Below, piece after piece: positions 9,033 to 18,740 of a stretch of 64,000 nucleotides of DNA. The position numbers and the translations under genes were made by a program. Each line of letters starts with the position of its first letter. Position 1 is the first letter of the stretch. The stretch is from Pantoea sp. alder81. GTDB lineage: Bacteria; Pseudomonadota; Gammaproteobacteria; Enterobacterales; Enterobacteriaceae. Location: assembly GCF_020179835.1 (NCBI RefSeq), contig NZ_JAIUDA010000010.1, positions 141,096 to 205,095 of the forward strand. The letters are read 5' to 3'. Under the pieces are notes generated by a model. The model ran no database searches and was not told the origin of the DNA. It saw only the letters and a list, made by a program, of their open reading frames with translations.

Positions 9033-10652
9033 TCACAACTGCGGGCCAGCCTGAACCAGCGCTTTGCCTGCATCGTAATCGGTGTACTTCTCAAAGTTAG
9101 TGATAAAACGCTGCGCCAGATCCTGCGCCGCCGCTTGCCACGCGTCTTGATCCGGCCAGCTGCGACGCGGATCCAGAATCGCGTCATCGATTTTCGCCAG
9201 AGTGGTGGGGATCTGCAGGTTAAAGACCGGCAGCGTTTCCGTTTCCACATTATCCAGTTCGCCCGCCAGAATCGCATTGATGATCGCGCGGGTGTCTTTC
9301 AGTGAAATACGCTTGCCGCTGCCGTTCCAGCCGGTGTTAACCAGATACGCTTTCGCTCCTGCCGCTTCCATACGCTTAACCAGCACGTCGGAATATTGCG
9401 TTGGATGCAGCGTCAGGAAGGCCGCGCCGAAGCAAGCTGAGAAGGTCGGGGTTGGCTGTGTGACACCGCGCTCGGTACCGGCCAGTTTGGCGGTGAAGCC
9501 CGACAGGAAGTGGTACTGGGTCTGTTCCGGCGTTAAGCGCGAAACCGGCGGCAGTACACCAAAGGCATCAGCCGTCAGGAAAATAACGCGCTGCGCATGG
9601 CCCGCTTTGGAAACCGGCTGCACGATGTTTTCAATGTGCTCAATCGGATAGGAAACACGCGTGTTCTCCGTTTTGCTGGCATCGGCAAAATCAACGCTGC
9701 CATCCGCCCGCACCACCACGTTCTCCAGCAGTGCATCGCGGCGGATAGCGCGATAAATTTCCGGCTCGGCTGTCTCCGACAGATTGATGGTTTTGGCGTA
9801 GCAGCCACCTTCGAAGTTAAACACGCCATCATCATCCCAACCGTGTTCGTCATCGCCAATCAGCTGACGATCCGGATCGGTGGACAGCGTGGTTTTACCG
9901 GTGCCAGACAAGCCGAAGAACACCGCGACGTCACCCGCTTTACCCACGTTCGCAGAGCAGTGCATTGACGCGATGCCCTTCAGCGGCAGCAGGTAGTTCA
10001 TGATGGCGAACAGGCCTTTCTTCATTTCGCCGCCGTACCAGGTGCCGCCAATCAGCTGCATGCGTTCGGTGAGGTTAAAGGCGACAAAGTTCTCTGAGTG
10101 TAAACCCTGAGCCTGCCAGTCCGGGTTAGTGCATTGCGCGGCGTTCATCACCACGAAATCCGGCTTAAAGGATGCCAGTTCAGCCTCATCAGGCCGGATA
10201 AACATGTTTTTGACGAAGTGTGCCTGCCAGGCCACTTCCATCACAAAGCGCACGCTCAGGCGGGTATCCGGATTCGCACCGCAGAAGGCGTCGATGACAA
10301 ACAGACGTTTGCCAGAGAGTTGTGCTGTGCAGCGATCTTTCAGCGCCTGCCAGGTTTCCTGCGACAGCGGCTGGTTGTCATTTTTACCGTTGCCGACATC
10401 ATTCCACCACAAGGTGTCACGCGTGGTGTCATCGCGCACGATGTATTTATCTTTTGGCGAGCGCCCAGTGAAGATGCCGGTATCCACGGCAATCGCGCCG
10501 CTCTGCGTCAGGGTGCCTCGCGCATAACCTTCCAGTTCCGGGCGGGTTTCTTCCTGAAACAGCGTGTCAAAGTCAGGGTTGTAGACCACTTCTGTGGTGC
10601 CGCTGATGCCCAAAGCGGCAAGGTCTTGCGATGTCAGGCCGTGAACGCGCAT
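9033..10652 (-). CDS. pckA: Phosphoenolpyruvate carboxykinase (ATP)
   Basis: PckA converts oxaloacetate and ATP to phosphoenolpyruvate, ADP and CO2, the entry step of gluconeogenesis. The 539-residue product has the substrate segment TGIFTGRSPKDKYIVRD near residue 60, the PEPCK-specific SMHCSANVG, the P-loop GLSGTGKTT, and the second metal/phosphate motif LIGDDEHGWDDDGVFNFEGG. Length matches E. coli (540). It is convergent with envZ, as in E. coli. The 270-bp upstream gap presumably holds its promoter; I could not place a convincing CRP or -10/-35 pair there. Confidence 0.98.
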   Translation of the reverse strand: MRVHGLTSQDLAALGISGTTEVVYNPDFDTLFQEETRPELEGYARGTLTQSGAIAVDTGIFTGRSPKDKYIVRDDTTRDTLWWNDVGNGKNDNQPLSQETWQALKDRCTAQLSGKRLFVIDAFCGANPDTRLSVRFVMEVAWQAHFVKNMFIRPDEAELASFKPDFVVMNAAQCTNPDWQAQGLHSENFVAFNLTERMQLIGGTWYGGEMKKGLFAIMNYLLPLKGIASMHCSANVGKAGDVAVFFGLSGTGKTTLSTDPDRQLIGDDEHGWDDDGVFNFEGGCYAKTINLSETAEPEIYRAIRRDALLENVVVRADGSVDFADASKTENTRVSYPIEHIENIVQPVSKAGHAQRVIFLTADAFGVLPPVSRLTPEQTQYHFLSGFTAKLAGTERGVTQPTPTFSACFGAAFLTLHPTQYSDVLVKRMEAAGAKAYLVNTGWNGSGKRISLKDTRAIINAILAGELDNVETETLPVFNLQIPTTLAKIDDAILDPRRSWPDQDAWQAAAQDLAQRFITNFEKYTDYDAGKALVQAGPQL

Positions 10653-10893
10653 GTGGCTGCTCCTTAGATCGATGCTTCATAGCATTTTTATGAGGGGTTC
10701 TGCGTCCTGTCGTGCATAGCCAGGCAGGGCAGATCGCGCGCAGTGTACACGTCTGAGCAGGGCGTAAAAGTGATGAGAGTTAAAAATGCGAGCTGGAACG
10801 TGACAAGCAGTGAAATCTGCCAGTTAAGAAACTAAAGTCAGTGTAAGTTAGTTAAATTACGCGAAAAGTGATGAATTCATACCTGACAGAAAT

Positions 10894-10914
10894 GCGGGCG
10901 GCGATGCCGCCCGT
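10894..10914 (-). terminator. Hairpin downstream of hslO
   Basis: A perfect 8-bp GC-only stem CGGGCGGC/GCCGCCCG (10895-10902 and 10906-10913) with loop GAT starts 9 bp after the hslO stop. The following T-run on the minus strand is weak, so this is either a terminator or a REP-like palindrome. Confidence 0.45.
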
Positions 10915-10922
10915 AGGGGGGA

Positions 10923-11795
10923 TTAGTGCAATTGATCGCTGTTGTTAGTCGGTGCGTTACGAATGGCGGCAATGTCCACGGCATCATAAACATAATGCGA
11001 ACCGCAATAATCGCAGTGCATATCGATCTTGCCATCCTCTTCGAGGATTTCATCCACTTCTTCGACAGGCAGCGTATTCAGTACTTCGCCACAGCGTTCG
11101 CGTGAACAGGTGCATTTGAAACTGACCGGAGTCGGATCAAACACCGTGGCTTCTTCCTGGTGATACAGACGCCACAGCACATCTGTTGCGGGCAGCTCAA
11201 TCAGCTCTTCGCTTTTCACTGTCTCGGTCAGAGTGGCCAGATGATTAAAATCATCCTGGCTTGGCTCTTGCGCAGGCAGCACCTGCAGCAGAATGCCGGC
11301 GGCGCCTTTATCGCTGGTGCGAATAAACAGGCGGGTTGGCAGCTGCTCAGAACGCATGAAGTAATCTTCCAGGCAGCCAGCCAGTGTATCGGCTTCGAGA
11401 CCAACGACGCCCTGATAACGTTCACCTTTTTCCGGTGAAATGGTAATCACCAGATAACCGTTACCCACCATATCTTTCAGGCTGCTGTCCGGTGCGATTT
11501 CGGCGTCTTCCTTCACGCGTGCAACGCCACGTAATTCCTGTTTGTTGTTGCCGTTAATCACCGCCAGCGTCAGTGGGCCATCGCCCTGTAACTGAACGGT
11601 GATGTCGCCATCGAATTTCAGCGTCGCGGTCAACAAGCTGGTCGCAACCAGCAACTCACCCAGCAGGATTTTCACCGGCTCGGCGTAATCGTGGTTTTTG
11701 ACAATCTCACGCCAGGTTTCGGATACGTTGACCAGCTCGCCGCGCACGGCAACATTTTCGAACAGGTAACGGTGCAGTTGATCTTGAACAGACAT
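10923..11795 (-). CDS. hslO: Redox-regulated holdase chaperone Hsp33
   Basis: Hsp33 binds unfolding proteins after oxidative activation by loss of zinc and disulfide formation. The 290-residue sequence has the chaperone core (DQLHRYLFENVAVRGEL, LLVATSLLTATLKFDGDITVQLQGDGP) and the C-terminal zinc switch with four Cys arranged CxC (CTCSRERC) and CxxC (HCDYCGSHY). The start at 11795 (MSVQDQLHRYL) matches the family; an upstream in-frame ATG would overlap hslR. It lies 25 bp after hslR in the same direction. Confidence 0.97.
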   Translation of the reverse strand: MSVQDQLHRYLFENVAVRGELVNVSETWREIVKNHDYAEPVKILLGELLVATSLLTATLKFDGDITVQLQGDGPLTLAVINGNNKQELRGVARVKEDAEIAPDSSLKDMVGNGYLVITISPEKGERYQGVVGLEADTLAGCLEDYFMRSEQLPTRLFIRTSDKGAAGILLQVLPAQEPSQDDFNHLATLTETVKSEELIELPATDVLWRLYHQEEATVFDPTPVSFKCTCSRERCGEVLNTLPVEEVDEILEEDGKIDMHCDYCGSHYVYDAVDIAAIRNAPTNNSDQLH

Positions 11796-11820
11796 AGTGT
11801 TTCTCTCGTTGGGGCGACGG

Positions 11821-12222
11821 TTATTCATCGCCCGACAATTTAAATTTCATCAGATCGCGGCGCTCTTTTTTATCCGGGCGGCGATCGGGGTGCGGCATGG
11901 TCAGGGCATTCATTTTGCGTGCCAGTGCCATTTTTTCACGCTTCTCAATGCTGGCGGCGGTCTCCGCATACATCTCTTGCGCTTCAGTAGCAGGGCGACG
12001 TTGATCGCCAATGGCGGTGATCACCACCGTTCGCTCATCGTTGCCCTGGCGCAGCGTTAACTCGGCATGCAATTCCACGATTTTACTCGGCTTGCTGCGC
12101 TGGCCGTTGTAATGCACTTTACCGCCTTCGATCACTTCGCGAGCGAGCGCGCGCGTTTTATAAAAACGCGCAGCCCACAGCCATTTATCAAGGCGGACAC
12201 CTTCGCTGGTTTTCTCTTTCAT
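11821..12222 (-). CDS. hslR: Ribosome-associated heat shock protein Hsp15
   Basis: Hsp15 binds 50S subunits that carry a stalled nascent chain and peptidyl-tRNA, helping to recycle them. The 133-residue protein starts with an S4 RNA-binding domain (VRLDKWLWAARFYKTRALA) and ends in a basic tail (PHPDRRPDKKERRDL). The start at 12222 is set by the GGAG-containing ribosome-binding site just upstream and by the family N-terminus MKEK. It follows yrfG by 13 bp and precedes hslO, the E. coli order. Confidence 0.96.
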   Translation of the reverse strand: MKEKTSEGVRLDKWLWAARFYKTRALAREVIEGGKVHYNGQRSKPSKIVELHAELTLRQGNDERTVVITAIGDQRRPATEAQEMYAETAASIEKREKMALARKMNALTMPHPDRRPDKKERRDLMKFKLSGDE

Positions 12223-12235
12223 TGCGGCTCCTGCT

Positions 12236-12898
12236 TTAACGCAGCGTTTCACACAACTGGCGATAGTCTCGCACTGCAGCATGACGCTGGAAAGATTGAT
12301 CGGGCCGACCGGAATCCGGATTGCTGACGCCTAAACACCAGCGAATGCCCCAGCGCGCCGCCGCATCGAGGATCGCTTCACTGTCATCAATAAACAGGGT
12401 GCGATCGCTATCGAATGCAGTTTGCTGCTGAACGGCCTGCCAGAGACGTGGATCCTCTTTCGGATACCCAAAGGTATGGGTAGAAAGTAATAAATCAAGG
12501 TAGGGAGCCAAACCGGTTTGCTCCAGCTTTACCTCGAGATTGTAAGGATGCGCGTTGGTCAGCAGGATCGTGCGTTTACCTGCAGCACGCAGTGCCTGGA
12601 GTAGCGGCAGCGTATCCTCGCGCATGGCCGCACGGTGACGTTTTTCCCATGTCATGGCGCGGATATCTAAGTCCAGCTCTTGCGACCAGTAATCAAGACA
12701 ATACCAGTTTAGCGTATGCACCACGGCTTGATACTTTTGCTGAATCAGCTGATGGGCCTCGGCCAGGGTGATATCACGCTCGCGGCTCAGGGTTTCCGGA
12801 ACGTGTTCCAGCCAGAAATGGCGGTCAAAGGCGAGATCGAGCAGCGTGCCATCCATATCCAGCAGCACGGTATCAATCCCGGACCAGTTTAGCGTCAT
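12236..12898 (-). CDS. yrfG: HAD-family GMP/IMP nucleotidase YrfG
   Basis: YrfG is a cytoplasmic HAD hydrolase; the E. coli protein dephosphorylates GMP and IMP. The 220 residues show HAD motif I LLDMDGTLLD with its nucleophile Asp, motif II LLTNAH, the motif III Lys in GYPKEDPRLW, and motif IV FIDDSEAILDAA. The start at 12898 begins MTLNWSGID, the family N-terminus; the frame is open further upstream into igaA but without homology. It sits between igaA and hslR. Confidence 0.93.
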   Translation of the reverse strand: MTLNWSGIDTVLLDMDGTLLDLAFDRHFWLEHVPETLSRERDITLAEAHQLIQQKYQAVVHTLNWYCLDYWSQELDLDIRAMTWEKRHRAAMREDTLPLLQALRAAGKRTILLTNAHPYNLEVKLEQTGLAPYLDLLLSTHTFGYPKEDPRLWQAVQQQTAFDSDRTLFIDDSEAILDAAARWGIRWCLGVSNPDSGRPDQSFQRHAAVRDYRQLCETLR

Positions 12899-12909
12899 CG
12901 TATTCTCTC

Positions 12910-12930
12910 TCGCCCTAAAAAATAGGGCGA
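12910..12930. repeat. Hairpin between igaA and yrfG
   Basis: A perfect 8-bp stem TCGCCCTA/TAGGGCGA encloses five A residues (T on the coding strand). It lies 12 bp upstream of the yrfG start, so one arm borders the yrfG ribosome-binding region. There is no T-run after the stem. Confidence 0.45.
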
Positions 12931-12954
12931 CAGGGTAGCACAGAAGGGGAGGGG

Positions 12955-15096
12955 TCAGAACAGGGAGCGCACGCTCTGCATAGTGCTCAGATTGTGGTTG
13001 AAGCACTTGTCGTAATACTGCTGAATTTCCACCATGCGCAGACGATTACGATGCACACGACGCAGCGCCAGCAGGCCATTGGTGACGCCGCACAGGAGCA
13101 GCACCAGCATCAATAACGCGGTACCGAGGTAGCGCCATTGCGCCATCGCATCCGGTTCATTGTGCAAGGCAATGTGGCGAGTGCCATTGGCGTCAGTGGT
13201 GATGCTGGTAATGATGCCATTAGCAGCAAATGGCGTGTGCAACAGCATGCCGGACATGCGTTGCAATTCGCGCCACTGAGACGCTGCATCGAGATCAAAC
13301 AGCGACACGGAAGGCTGCGGCTGGGTCACCATCTGACGGCCTTCATCACTGATAATCAGGAAGCCGCCTGGTGGTGGGCTATTCAGATTTTCTGCTGCAC
13401 GACGGGTTTCACGCGAGAAGAAGGTTGAGGTCGCGGTATTCACCAGGTTTTCCAGCGCTTCCGCACTGACCGGGCGTAGCAGCACATTCATGCCGTTGAG
13501 CTTGCCGGAGTCTGCACGGTGAATCAGGGAATCCCAATCCTTCGCATTGCCAAGATTCACCAATGCATTTTTTAGTCGAACACAATCCTGCTGCTGGCTG
13601 CACAGATCCTGAGTTTTCAGCACCAGGTCGGAGAAATCATCCAGCAGGATCATGCCCGATTTCTGGATGGCTGAGGCGAGCTGTGGGTTGAGTTTCGGAT
13701 CGGTGTTGGTTTCCGGATGCAGTTGACGCGTGGTGGTATCAAGCAGTGCGGCGGCTTTATCAATGATATCTGACTGCGGCTGCGGCAGAGGCGTTGCGTT
13801 ATTCCAGTAAATGGCTGAGCAGTCGAACGGCATATAGGCATAGCTGCGGTTGCTCTGATAGTTGCCAGGTACGGAACACATACCGGTACCGCTCACCTTC
13901 AGGTTGTCACCAATGTGCAGCGGCAGGGCGTTGAGTTTATCCACGCTATTCACTTCGATGCTTTCGGTGCCTTTCACCCACGCGAGGCTAAGCTTGATCG
14001 GCATGCTGAGCGGAATCCAGGTAAACAGCATCACCAGCACCAGCAATGAACCACATGCCAGCACCAGATTTTTGCGCCAGCGCTGAACCGGGAAATTGCG
14101 AACTTCATCATGCAGGGAGAGGAAACGCCCCTGGCGCACCACCTGCCGATTCAGGTAGATGTCGACATCCGTGACCTGACCCAAATCGTGCGCCACATAG
14201 GGCTGCCAATGGGCGGGATAAATCAAATCGATAATGCCCAGCGAGATATTGCTTTGCTCCTGATTGGATTCACCAAACAGGCCCCAGCGCTTGGGTGCTC
14301 CGCGCAGGCAGTGCACATCGCGCAGCCCTTTTTCGCCGGGGAAACGGTAAAGGAACCACAGGCTGACCGCGATCATGGCGCAGGCGGGTAGCGCAATCCA
14401 CACCATCAAACTGCCGGGCAGTACCAGGCTGAGGAAGAACAGCAGGAAGGCAAAACAGATGGCGATGGCTTCGCGCGTGCCATCCGCGCGCGACAGGCGA
14501 TACTCTTCCGGCGATTCTTTACGGACCTGCAGCAGCTCGACATTTTCGCTCTCCTCTTTACGGATGGAGGCGTTGGTCGACATTGAGCGCACCAGCGGTG
14601 GCAAGGCGGGTTGTTCTACAGCGTAGTTCACTAACGAGTGACCGTTAAGTGAGATCACCAGCGGCAGCGTTTGGGTGCGAATCAGCTCAACATAATTCTC
14701 TTCCGCAATGTGCTGCTCCCACAACGGCGGCAGATGCACTTCTACTTCATCGAGGTAGTAGCGCCATTGATGCGCATCATCGGTTGAGAGGCCATAGCGA
14801 GTAATGGAACGCGTGACGGGATAGACGTTGTTGCTCTGCGCCGTGAGCGTCAGGGATTCTGCCTCACGCGACTTCTTTGTGGAGCGGGCTGTGCTCTGTT
14901 TTTGCTGTTTCGCCAGAGACGCAATGTACGCTTCAACGGCGAGACGTTCTTCATCAGTGAGTTTGCGGCAGGGGGGACTAATGAACGGCAGAGGTTTCGC
15001 CAACGGCGGACGATGCCGCATAGCGTACCAATAACCTATCCCTGCTACTAAGGAGCAGGCCAGCATGACAGCCAGAATGATGATAAAAGTGCTCAT
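12955..15096 (-). CDS. igaA: Rcs phosphorelay inhibitor IgaA
   Basis: IgaA is an essential inner-membrane protein in many Enterobacterales that restrains the Rcs envelope-stress phosphorelay. The 713-residue product matches the family size (about 710). It has an N-terminal membrane anchor (about residues 3-24), a cytoplasmic region, a paired hydrophobic segment near 210-250, a further membrane segment near 340, a periplasmic region with Cys residues (SGTGMC, MPFDCSA, CSQQQDC), and a C-terminal membrane segment near 650-670. It heads the igaA-yrfG-hslR-hslO series and is divergent from nudE. Confidence 0.95.
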   Translation of the reverse strand: MSTFIIILAVMLACSLVAGIGYWYAMRHRPPLAKPLPFISPPCRKLTDEERLAVEAYIASLAKQQKQSTARSTKKSREAESLTLTAQSNNVYPVTRSITRYGLSTDDAHQWRYYLDEVEVHLPPLWEQHIAEENYVELIRTQTLPLVISLNGHSLVNYAVEQPALPPLVRSMSTNASIRKEESENVELLQVRKESPEEYRLSRADGTREAIAICFAFLLFFLSLVLPGSLMVWIALPACAMIAVSLWFLYRFPGEKGLRDVHCLRGAPKRWGLFGESNQEQSNISLGIIDLIYPAHWQPYVAHDLGQVTDVDIYLNRQVVRQGRFLSLHDEVRNFPVQRWRKNLVLACGSLLVLVMLFTWIPLSMPIKLSLAWVKGTESIEVNSVDKLNALPLHIGDNLKVSGTGMCSVPGNYQSNRSYAYMPFDCSAIYWNNATPLPQPQSDIIDKAAALLDTTTRQLHPETNTDPKLNPQLASAIQKSGMILLDDFSDLVLKTQDLCSQQQDCVRLKNALVNLGNAKDWDSLIHRADSGKLNGMNVLLRPVSAEALENLVNTATSTFFSRETRRAAENLNSPPPGGFLIISDEGRQMVTQPQPSVSLFDLDAASQWRELQRMSGMLLHTPFAANGIITSITTDANGTRHIALHNEPDAMAQWRYLGTALLMLVLLLCGVTNGLLALRRVHRNRLRMVEIQQYYDKCFNHNLSTMQSVRSLF

Positions 15097-15494
15097 GCTT
15101 TGCTCAATCCAGCCAAAAAACTGCCTTCACGTTTACGATGTGCTCCCGACGGAACCCGTTAATACAAGTCAATTTTGGCGAGCAGAAGTCATTCTTACAA
15201 GAAAAAACTCAGATAAAATAACGCACAAAATCATTGAATTATAATTTATTAGATTATTCCTTAATGGGATGTTAACCACAGGGCACTCAATTAAATATCG
15301 GTATTTTCTGAATTTAACAAAACCCCATTGACATATTGTGAAAATTTAAGTGTATAGATAACAAGAAGTTGTTAGCAGGCGTAAGCAAATGTGTGGCATC
15401 TTGCTTTCCCTGTACTGCGTGTCGCACATTGCTGCGGGCTTCGGTATGCTGGCGTCATCGCGATTCACAAGGTTGTGCTAAGTTTGAGGCTGAT
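15097..15494 (+). promoter_or_regulatory. AT-rich igaA/nudE divergent region with candidate nudE promoter
   Basis: This 398-bp gap has no supported gene. Its centre (about 15190-15360) is markedly AT-rich compared with the flanks. A perfect -35 TTGACA lies at 15328-15333, with TATAGA at 15353-15358 (19-bp spacing, longer than ideal), reading toward nudE. The open frame preceding nudE from 15369 lacks a ribosome-binding site and homology. Confidence 0.45.
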
Positions 15495-16061
15495 ATGAAA
15501 ATTCCAATGAAAAAACCTGACATCCTCAACGTGGAAGCGGTGGCCCGCTCCCGCTTGTTTACTATTGAAGCGGTTGATCTCGCCTTCAGTAACGGTGCAC
15601 GCCGTGTCTATGAGCGTATGAAACCTTCCAACCGGGAAGCGGTGATGATCGTGCCGATTCTGGGGGATGATGTGATCCTGATTCAGGAATATGCCGTAGG
15701 GCTGGAGAGTTACGAACTGGGCTTTCCTAAGGGCTTAATCGATCCAGGCGAAAGCGTGTTTGAAGCCGCAGACCGTGAGTTAAAAGAAGAAGCCGGCTTT
15801 GGTGCCCGAGAATTAGAAACGCTGGGCAAACTCACCATGGCGCCGTCTTACTTCTCCAGCAAAATGAATATTGTGGTGGCGGAAGGGCTGTATGAAGAGA
15901 AGCTGGAAGGGGATGAACCTGAACCGCTGATTGTGCATCGCTGGCCGCTGAATAACCTGCTGGCGTTGCTGGAAGAGCCCGATTTCCGCGAGGCCCGAAA
16001 TGTCAGCGCGCTGTTCCTGGTGCGTGAATGGCTGGTGAAGCAGGGACGATTGACCTACTGA
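15495..16061 (+). CDS. nudE: ADP compounds hydrolase NudE (Nudix)
   Basis: NudE is a Nudix pyrophosphatase active on ADP-ribose, Ap3A and NADH in E. coli. The 188-residue product contains a complete Nudix box starting at GLIDPGES and ending RELKEEAGF, plus the family-specific MAPSYFSSKMNIVVA and EARNVSALFLVREW. The start at 15495 has GAGG five bases upstream; the internal ATG at 15507 is an alternative. It is divergent from igaA and convergent with mrcA, as in E. coli. Confidence 0.96.
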   Translation: MKIPMKKPDILNVEAVARSRLFTIEAVDLAFSNGARRVYERMKPSNREAVMIVPILGDDVILIQEYAVGLESYELGFPKGLIDPGESVFEAADRELKEEAGFGARELETLGKLTMAPSYFSSKMNIVVAEGLYEEKLEGDEPEPLIVHRWPLNNLLALLEEPDFREARNVSALFLVREWLVKQGRLTY

Positions 16062-16078
16062 TTACGACAAGTGCGCAA

Positions 16079-16109
16079 TAAAAAAGCCGGCGAATGCGCC
16101 GGCTTTTTT
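16079..16109. terminator. Bidirectional terminator between nudE and mrcA
   Basis: The stem GCCGGCG/CGCCGGC (16086-16092 and 16097-16103, loop AATG) is flanked by an A-run on the left and six T on the right. It can therefore terminate both convergent genes. Confidence 0.9.
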
Positions 16110-16111
16110 GA

Positions 16112-18661
16112 TCAGAACAGTTCGTGGCTTTGGCCGTTGTCCATGAGTGTGGTTCCCACATCATGCACAGAATACTCCGTTGGCTGTGTGCCGTTGATGA
16201 AGTACTCCTGACGGGTATTGCCGCCGCCGTTGGCCAGCTTGCCCGTACCGCGATCGATGGTCACGGTGACAACGCCATCTGGCGGTGTCAGCGGCTGTAC
16301 CGGTACGCCATCCAGCGCAGATTTCATGTAATCATCCCACGCTGGCTGAGCACTTTTCGCGCCGCCCTCATAGCCTGAAATCTGATCCGGAATCGCGCCT
16401 GACATGGTCGAGCGGCCTAGCGCGCGTGAATCATCGAAACCAATCCACACTGAGGTCACCACACCAGGACCGTAACCAGAGAACCACGCATCCTTCGAGC
16501 TGTTGGTGGTACCGGTTTTTCCGCCGATATCATTACGTTTCAGATCACGACCTGCACGCCAGCCTGTTCCCATCCAACCTGGCTCACCGAACACGTTAGA
16601 GTTCAGCGCGCTTTTGATCAGGAACGACAGCGGCGTATTAATCACATGCGGTGCGTATTGCTGGTCACCCGCGGGTTGCGGTTGAGCAGGCACTTGCTCC
16701 AGCTCAGGCTGTGGTACCGCCTGATTCTGCGATTGATCGGAGGTTGCGACGTTTTCCACGCTCTCTTCATTCAACGCCAGCGATTTTTTGGTGTCGCCGT
16801 AGATCACCGGCAGATTGCACTGCGGGCAGGCAATCTTCGGTTTCTCTTCAAACACCACGCCGCCTTGCTCATTTTCAATTTTGGTAATGAAGTAAGGATC
16901 GACAAGGAAGCCGCCGTTGGCCATCACGGCATAACCGCGCACCACCTGCATTGGGGTAAACGAAGCCGCACCCAGTGCCAGTGATTCGGTATGGATGATG
17001 TTCTGTGCCGGGAAGCCGAAGCGCTGCAGATATTCTGCGGCGTAATCCACACCCATCGCACGCATTGCACGAACCATCACCACGTTTTTCGACTCACCCA
17101 GGCCCTGACGCAAGCGGATAGGTCCCGCATAGGTCGGCGGTGAGTTTTTCGGGCGCCAGTCCGCACCGGCACCTGCATCCCAACGTGAAATGGGCACATC
17201 GTTCAGAATAGATGCCAGCGTCAGACCACGATCCATTGCGGCGGTATACAGGAACGGTTTGATGTTTGAACCGACCTGGCGCAGCGCCTGCGTCGCACGG
17301 TTGAACATACTTTGGTTGAAGTCGAAACCACCGACCAGTGCACGTACCGCACCATCTTCTGGGTTAAGCGAGACGAGCGCTGAGTTAACCAGCGGGACCT
17401 GACCTAACCACCAGTCGTTGTTCACTTTACGCACCCAAATCTGCTGACCTGCCTGCAGTACCTGCGTCACGCTACGTGGCGTCGGGCCTTGCAGCGTGTC
17501 GGATTTGTAAGGGCGCGCCCAGCGAACGCCTGCCAGATTCAGTGAGACACTGCTGCCGTCTTTCAACATCGCCGTGGCTTCATCGGCTGAGGCAGTGGTA
17601 ACCACGGCAGCATTCAGTGGACCGTAGGCGGGCAGATCTTTCAGCGCTTTTTGAATGCGGCTCTGATCCCAGCTTGCTTCGCCCACTTTCCACAGCACAT
17701 TAGTCGGACCACGATAACCATGACGCATGTCATACGCCATCACGTTATTGCGCACCGCTTGCTGTGCGGCTTCCTGCAGATGACGCGTCACGGTGGTGTA
17801 AACCTTGTAGCCATCATCGTAGGCGGCGTCACCGTAGCGTTTCACCATCTCCTGACGCACCATCTCACTCAGATAAGGCGCGGAGAAGGCAATTTCGGGA
17901 CCATGATAGGTTGCGACCAGCGGCGTGTTGCGCGCGGCATCATACTGTTGCTGCGTGATGTAGTTCTGATCGAGCATACGCGCCAGTACCACATTACGAC
18001 GCGACAGTGCGCGCGCATGCGAGTAAAGCGGGTTGAAGGTTGACGGTGCCTTTGGCAGACCGGCAATCATCGCCATCTCACTCAGTGATAGCTGATCAAC
18101 CGGCTTACCGAAGTAAACCTGCGCTGCCGCACCGACACCGTATGCACGGTAGCCAAGATAGATTTTGTTGAGGTAGAGCTCGAGGATTTCATCTTTGCTC
18201 AGCAGCTGTTCGATGCGAATCGCCAGGAACGCTTCCTTAATCTTACGCATCAGCGTGCGTTCAGGGCTGAGGAAGAAGTTACGCGCCAGCTGCTGGGTGA
18301 TGGTACTGGCCCCCTGCGAAGCATGACCGGACACCAGCGCGACGCTGGCGGCACGGAAAATACCCACCGGATCGACACCATGGTGCTCATAGAAACGGCT
18401 GTCTTCGGTTGCAATGAACGCTTTGATCAGCTCAGGCGGCATCTGTTGCAAGGTGAGCGGCACGCGGCGCTTCTCACCGTACTGGGCGATCAGTTCGCCA
18501 TCCGCGCTGTAAACCTGCATTGGGGTTTGCAAACGCACGTCTTTCAGCGTGTTCACATCGGGCAGCTGCGGCTCTATGTATTTGTACAAACCATAAACCG
18601 TGCCTGCTCCCAGCAGAATGCAACACACTGTAAGAATCAATAAATACTTTACGAACTTCAC
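16112..18661 (-). CDS. mrcA: Bifunctional penicillin-binding protein 1A
   Basis: PBP1A polymerises glycan strands and cross-links peptides in the periplasm while anchored in the inner membrane. The 849 residues (E. coli about 850) show an N-terminal TM (about 6-28), a GT51 glycosyltransferase domain with the catalytic Glu in IATEDSRFYEHHGVD and QGASTITQQLARN, the OB/ODD insert, and a transpeptidase domain. That domain has the active-site SxxK in GSNIKPF, SKN in LGESKNVVM and KTGTT in GGKTGTTNSSKDAW. A CPQC segment interrupts the late transpeptidase region. It ends in the shared terminator with nudE. Confidence 0.98.
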   Translation of the reverse strand: MKFVKYLLILTVCCILLGAGTVYGLYKYIEPQLPDVNTLKDVRLQTPMQVYSADGELIAQYGEKRRVPLTLQQMPPELIKAFIATEDSRFYEHHGVDPVGIFRAASVALVSGHASQGASTITQQLARNFFLSPERTLMRKIKEAFLAIRIEQLLSKDEILELYLNKIYLGYRAYGVGAAAQVYFGKPVDQLSLSEMAMIAGLPKAPSTFNPLYSHARALSRRNVVLARMLDQNYITQQQYDAARNTPLVATYHGPEIAFSAPYLSEMVRQEMVKRYGDAAYDDGYKVYTTVTRHLQEAAQQAVRNNVMAYDMRHGYRGPTNVLWKVGEASWDQSRIQKALKDLPAYGPLNAAVVTTASADEATAMLKDGSSVSLNLAGVRWARPYKSDTLQGPTPRSVTQVLQAGQQIWVRKVNNDWWLGQVPLVNSALVSLNPEDGAVRALVGGFDFNQSMFNRATQALRQVGSNIKPFLYTAAMDRGLTLASILNDVPISRWDAGAGADWRPKNSPPTYAGPIRLRQGLGESKNVVMVRAMRAMGVDYAAEYLQRFGFPAQNIIHTESLALGAASFTPMQVVRGYAVMANGGFLVDPYFITKIENEQGGVVFEEKPKIACPQCNLPVIYGDTKKSLALNEESVENVATSDQSQNQAVPQPELEQVPAQPQPAGDQQYAPHVINTPLSFLIKSALNSNVFGEPGWMGTGWRAGRDLKRNDIGGKTGTTNSSKDAWFSGYGPGVVTSVWIGFDDSRALGRSTMSGAIPDQISGYEGGAKSAQPAWDDYMKSALDGVPVQPLTPPDGVVTVTIDRGTGKLANGGGNTRQEYFINGTQPTEYSVHDVGTTLMDNGQSHELF

Positions 18662-18740
18662 CTGAGAATTCCCATCTGTTGTCGTTTGGGCAGTTTATAA
18701 ACAATCGCGCGGTAGTATAAAGGCAAGCCTGACGCTTTGA

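Noticed and set aside
15369..15494. N-terminal extension of nudE
   Set aside because: The added residues are Cys/Arg-rich and unrelated to NudE; GAGG precedes the ATG at 15495.
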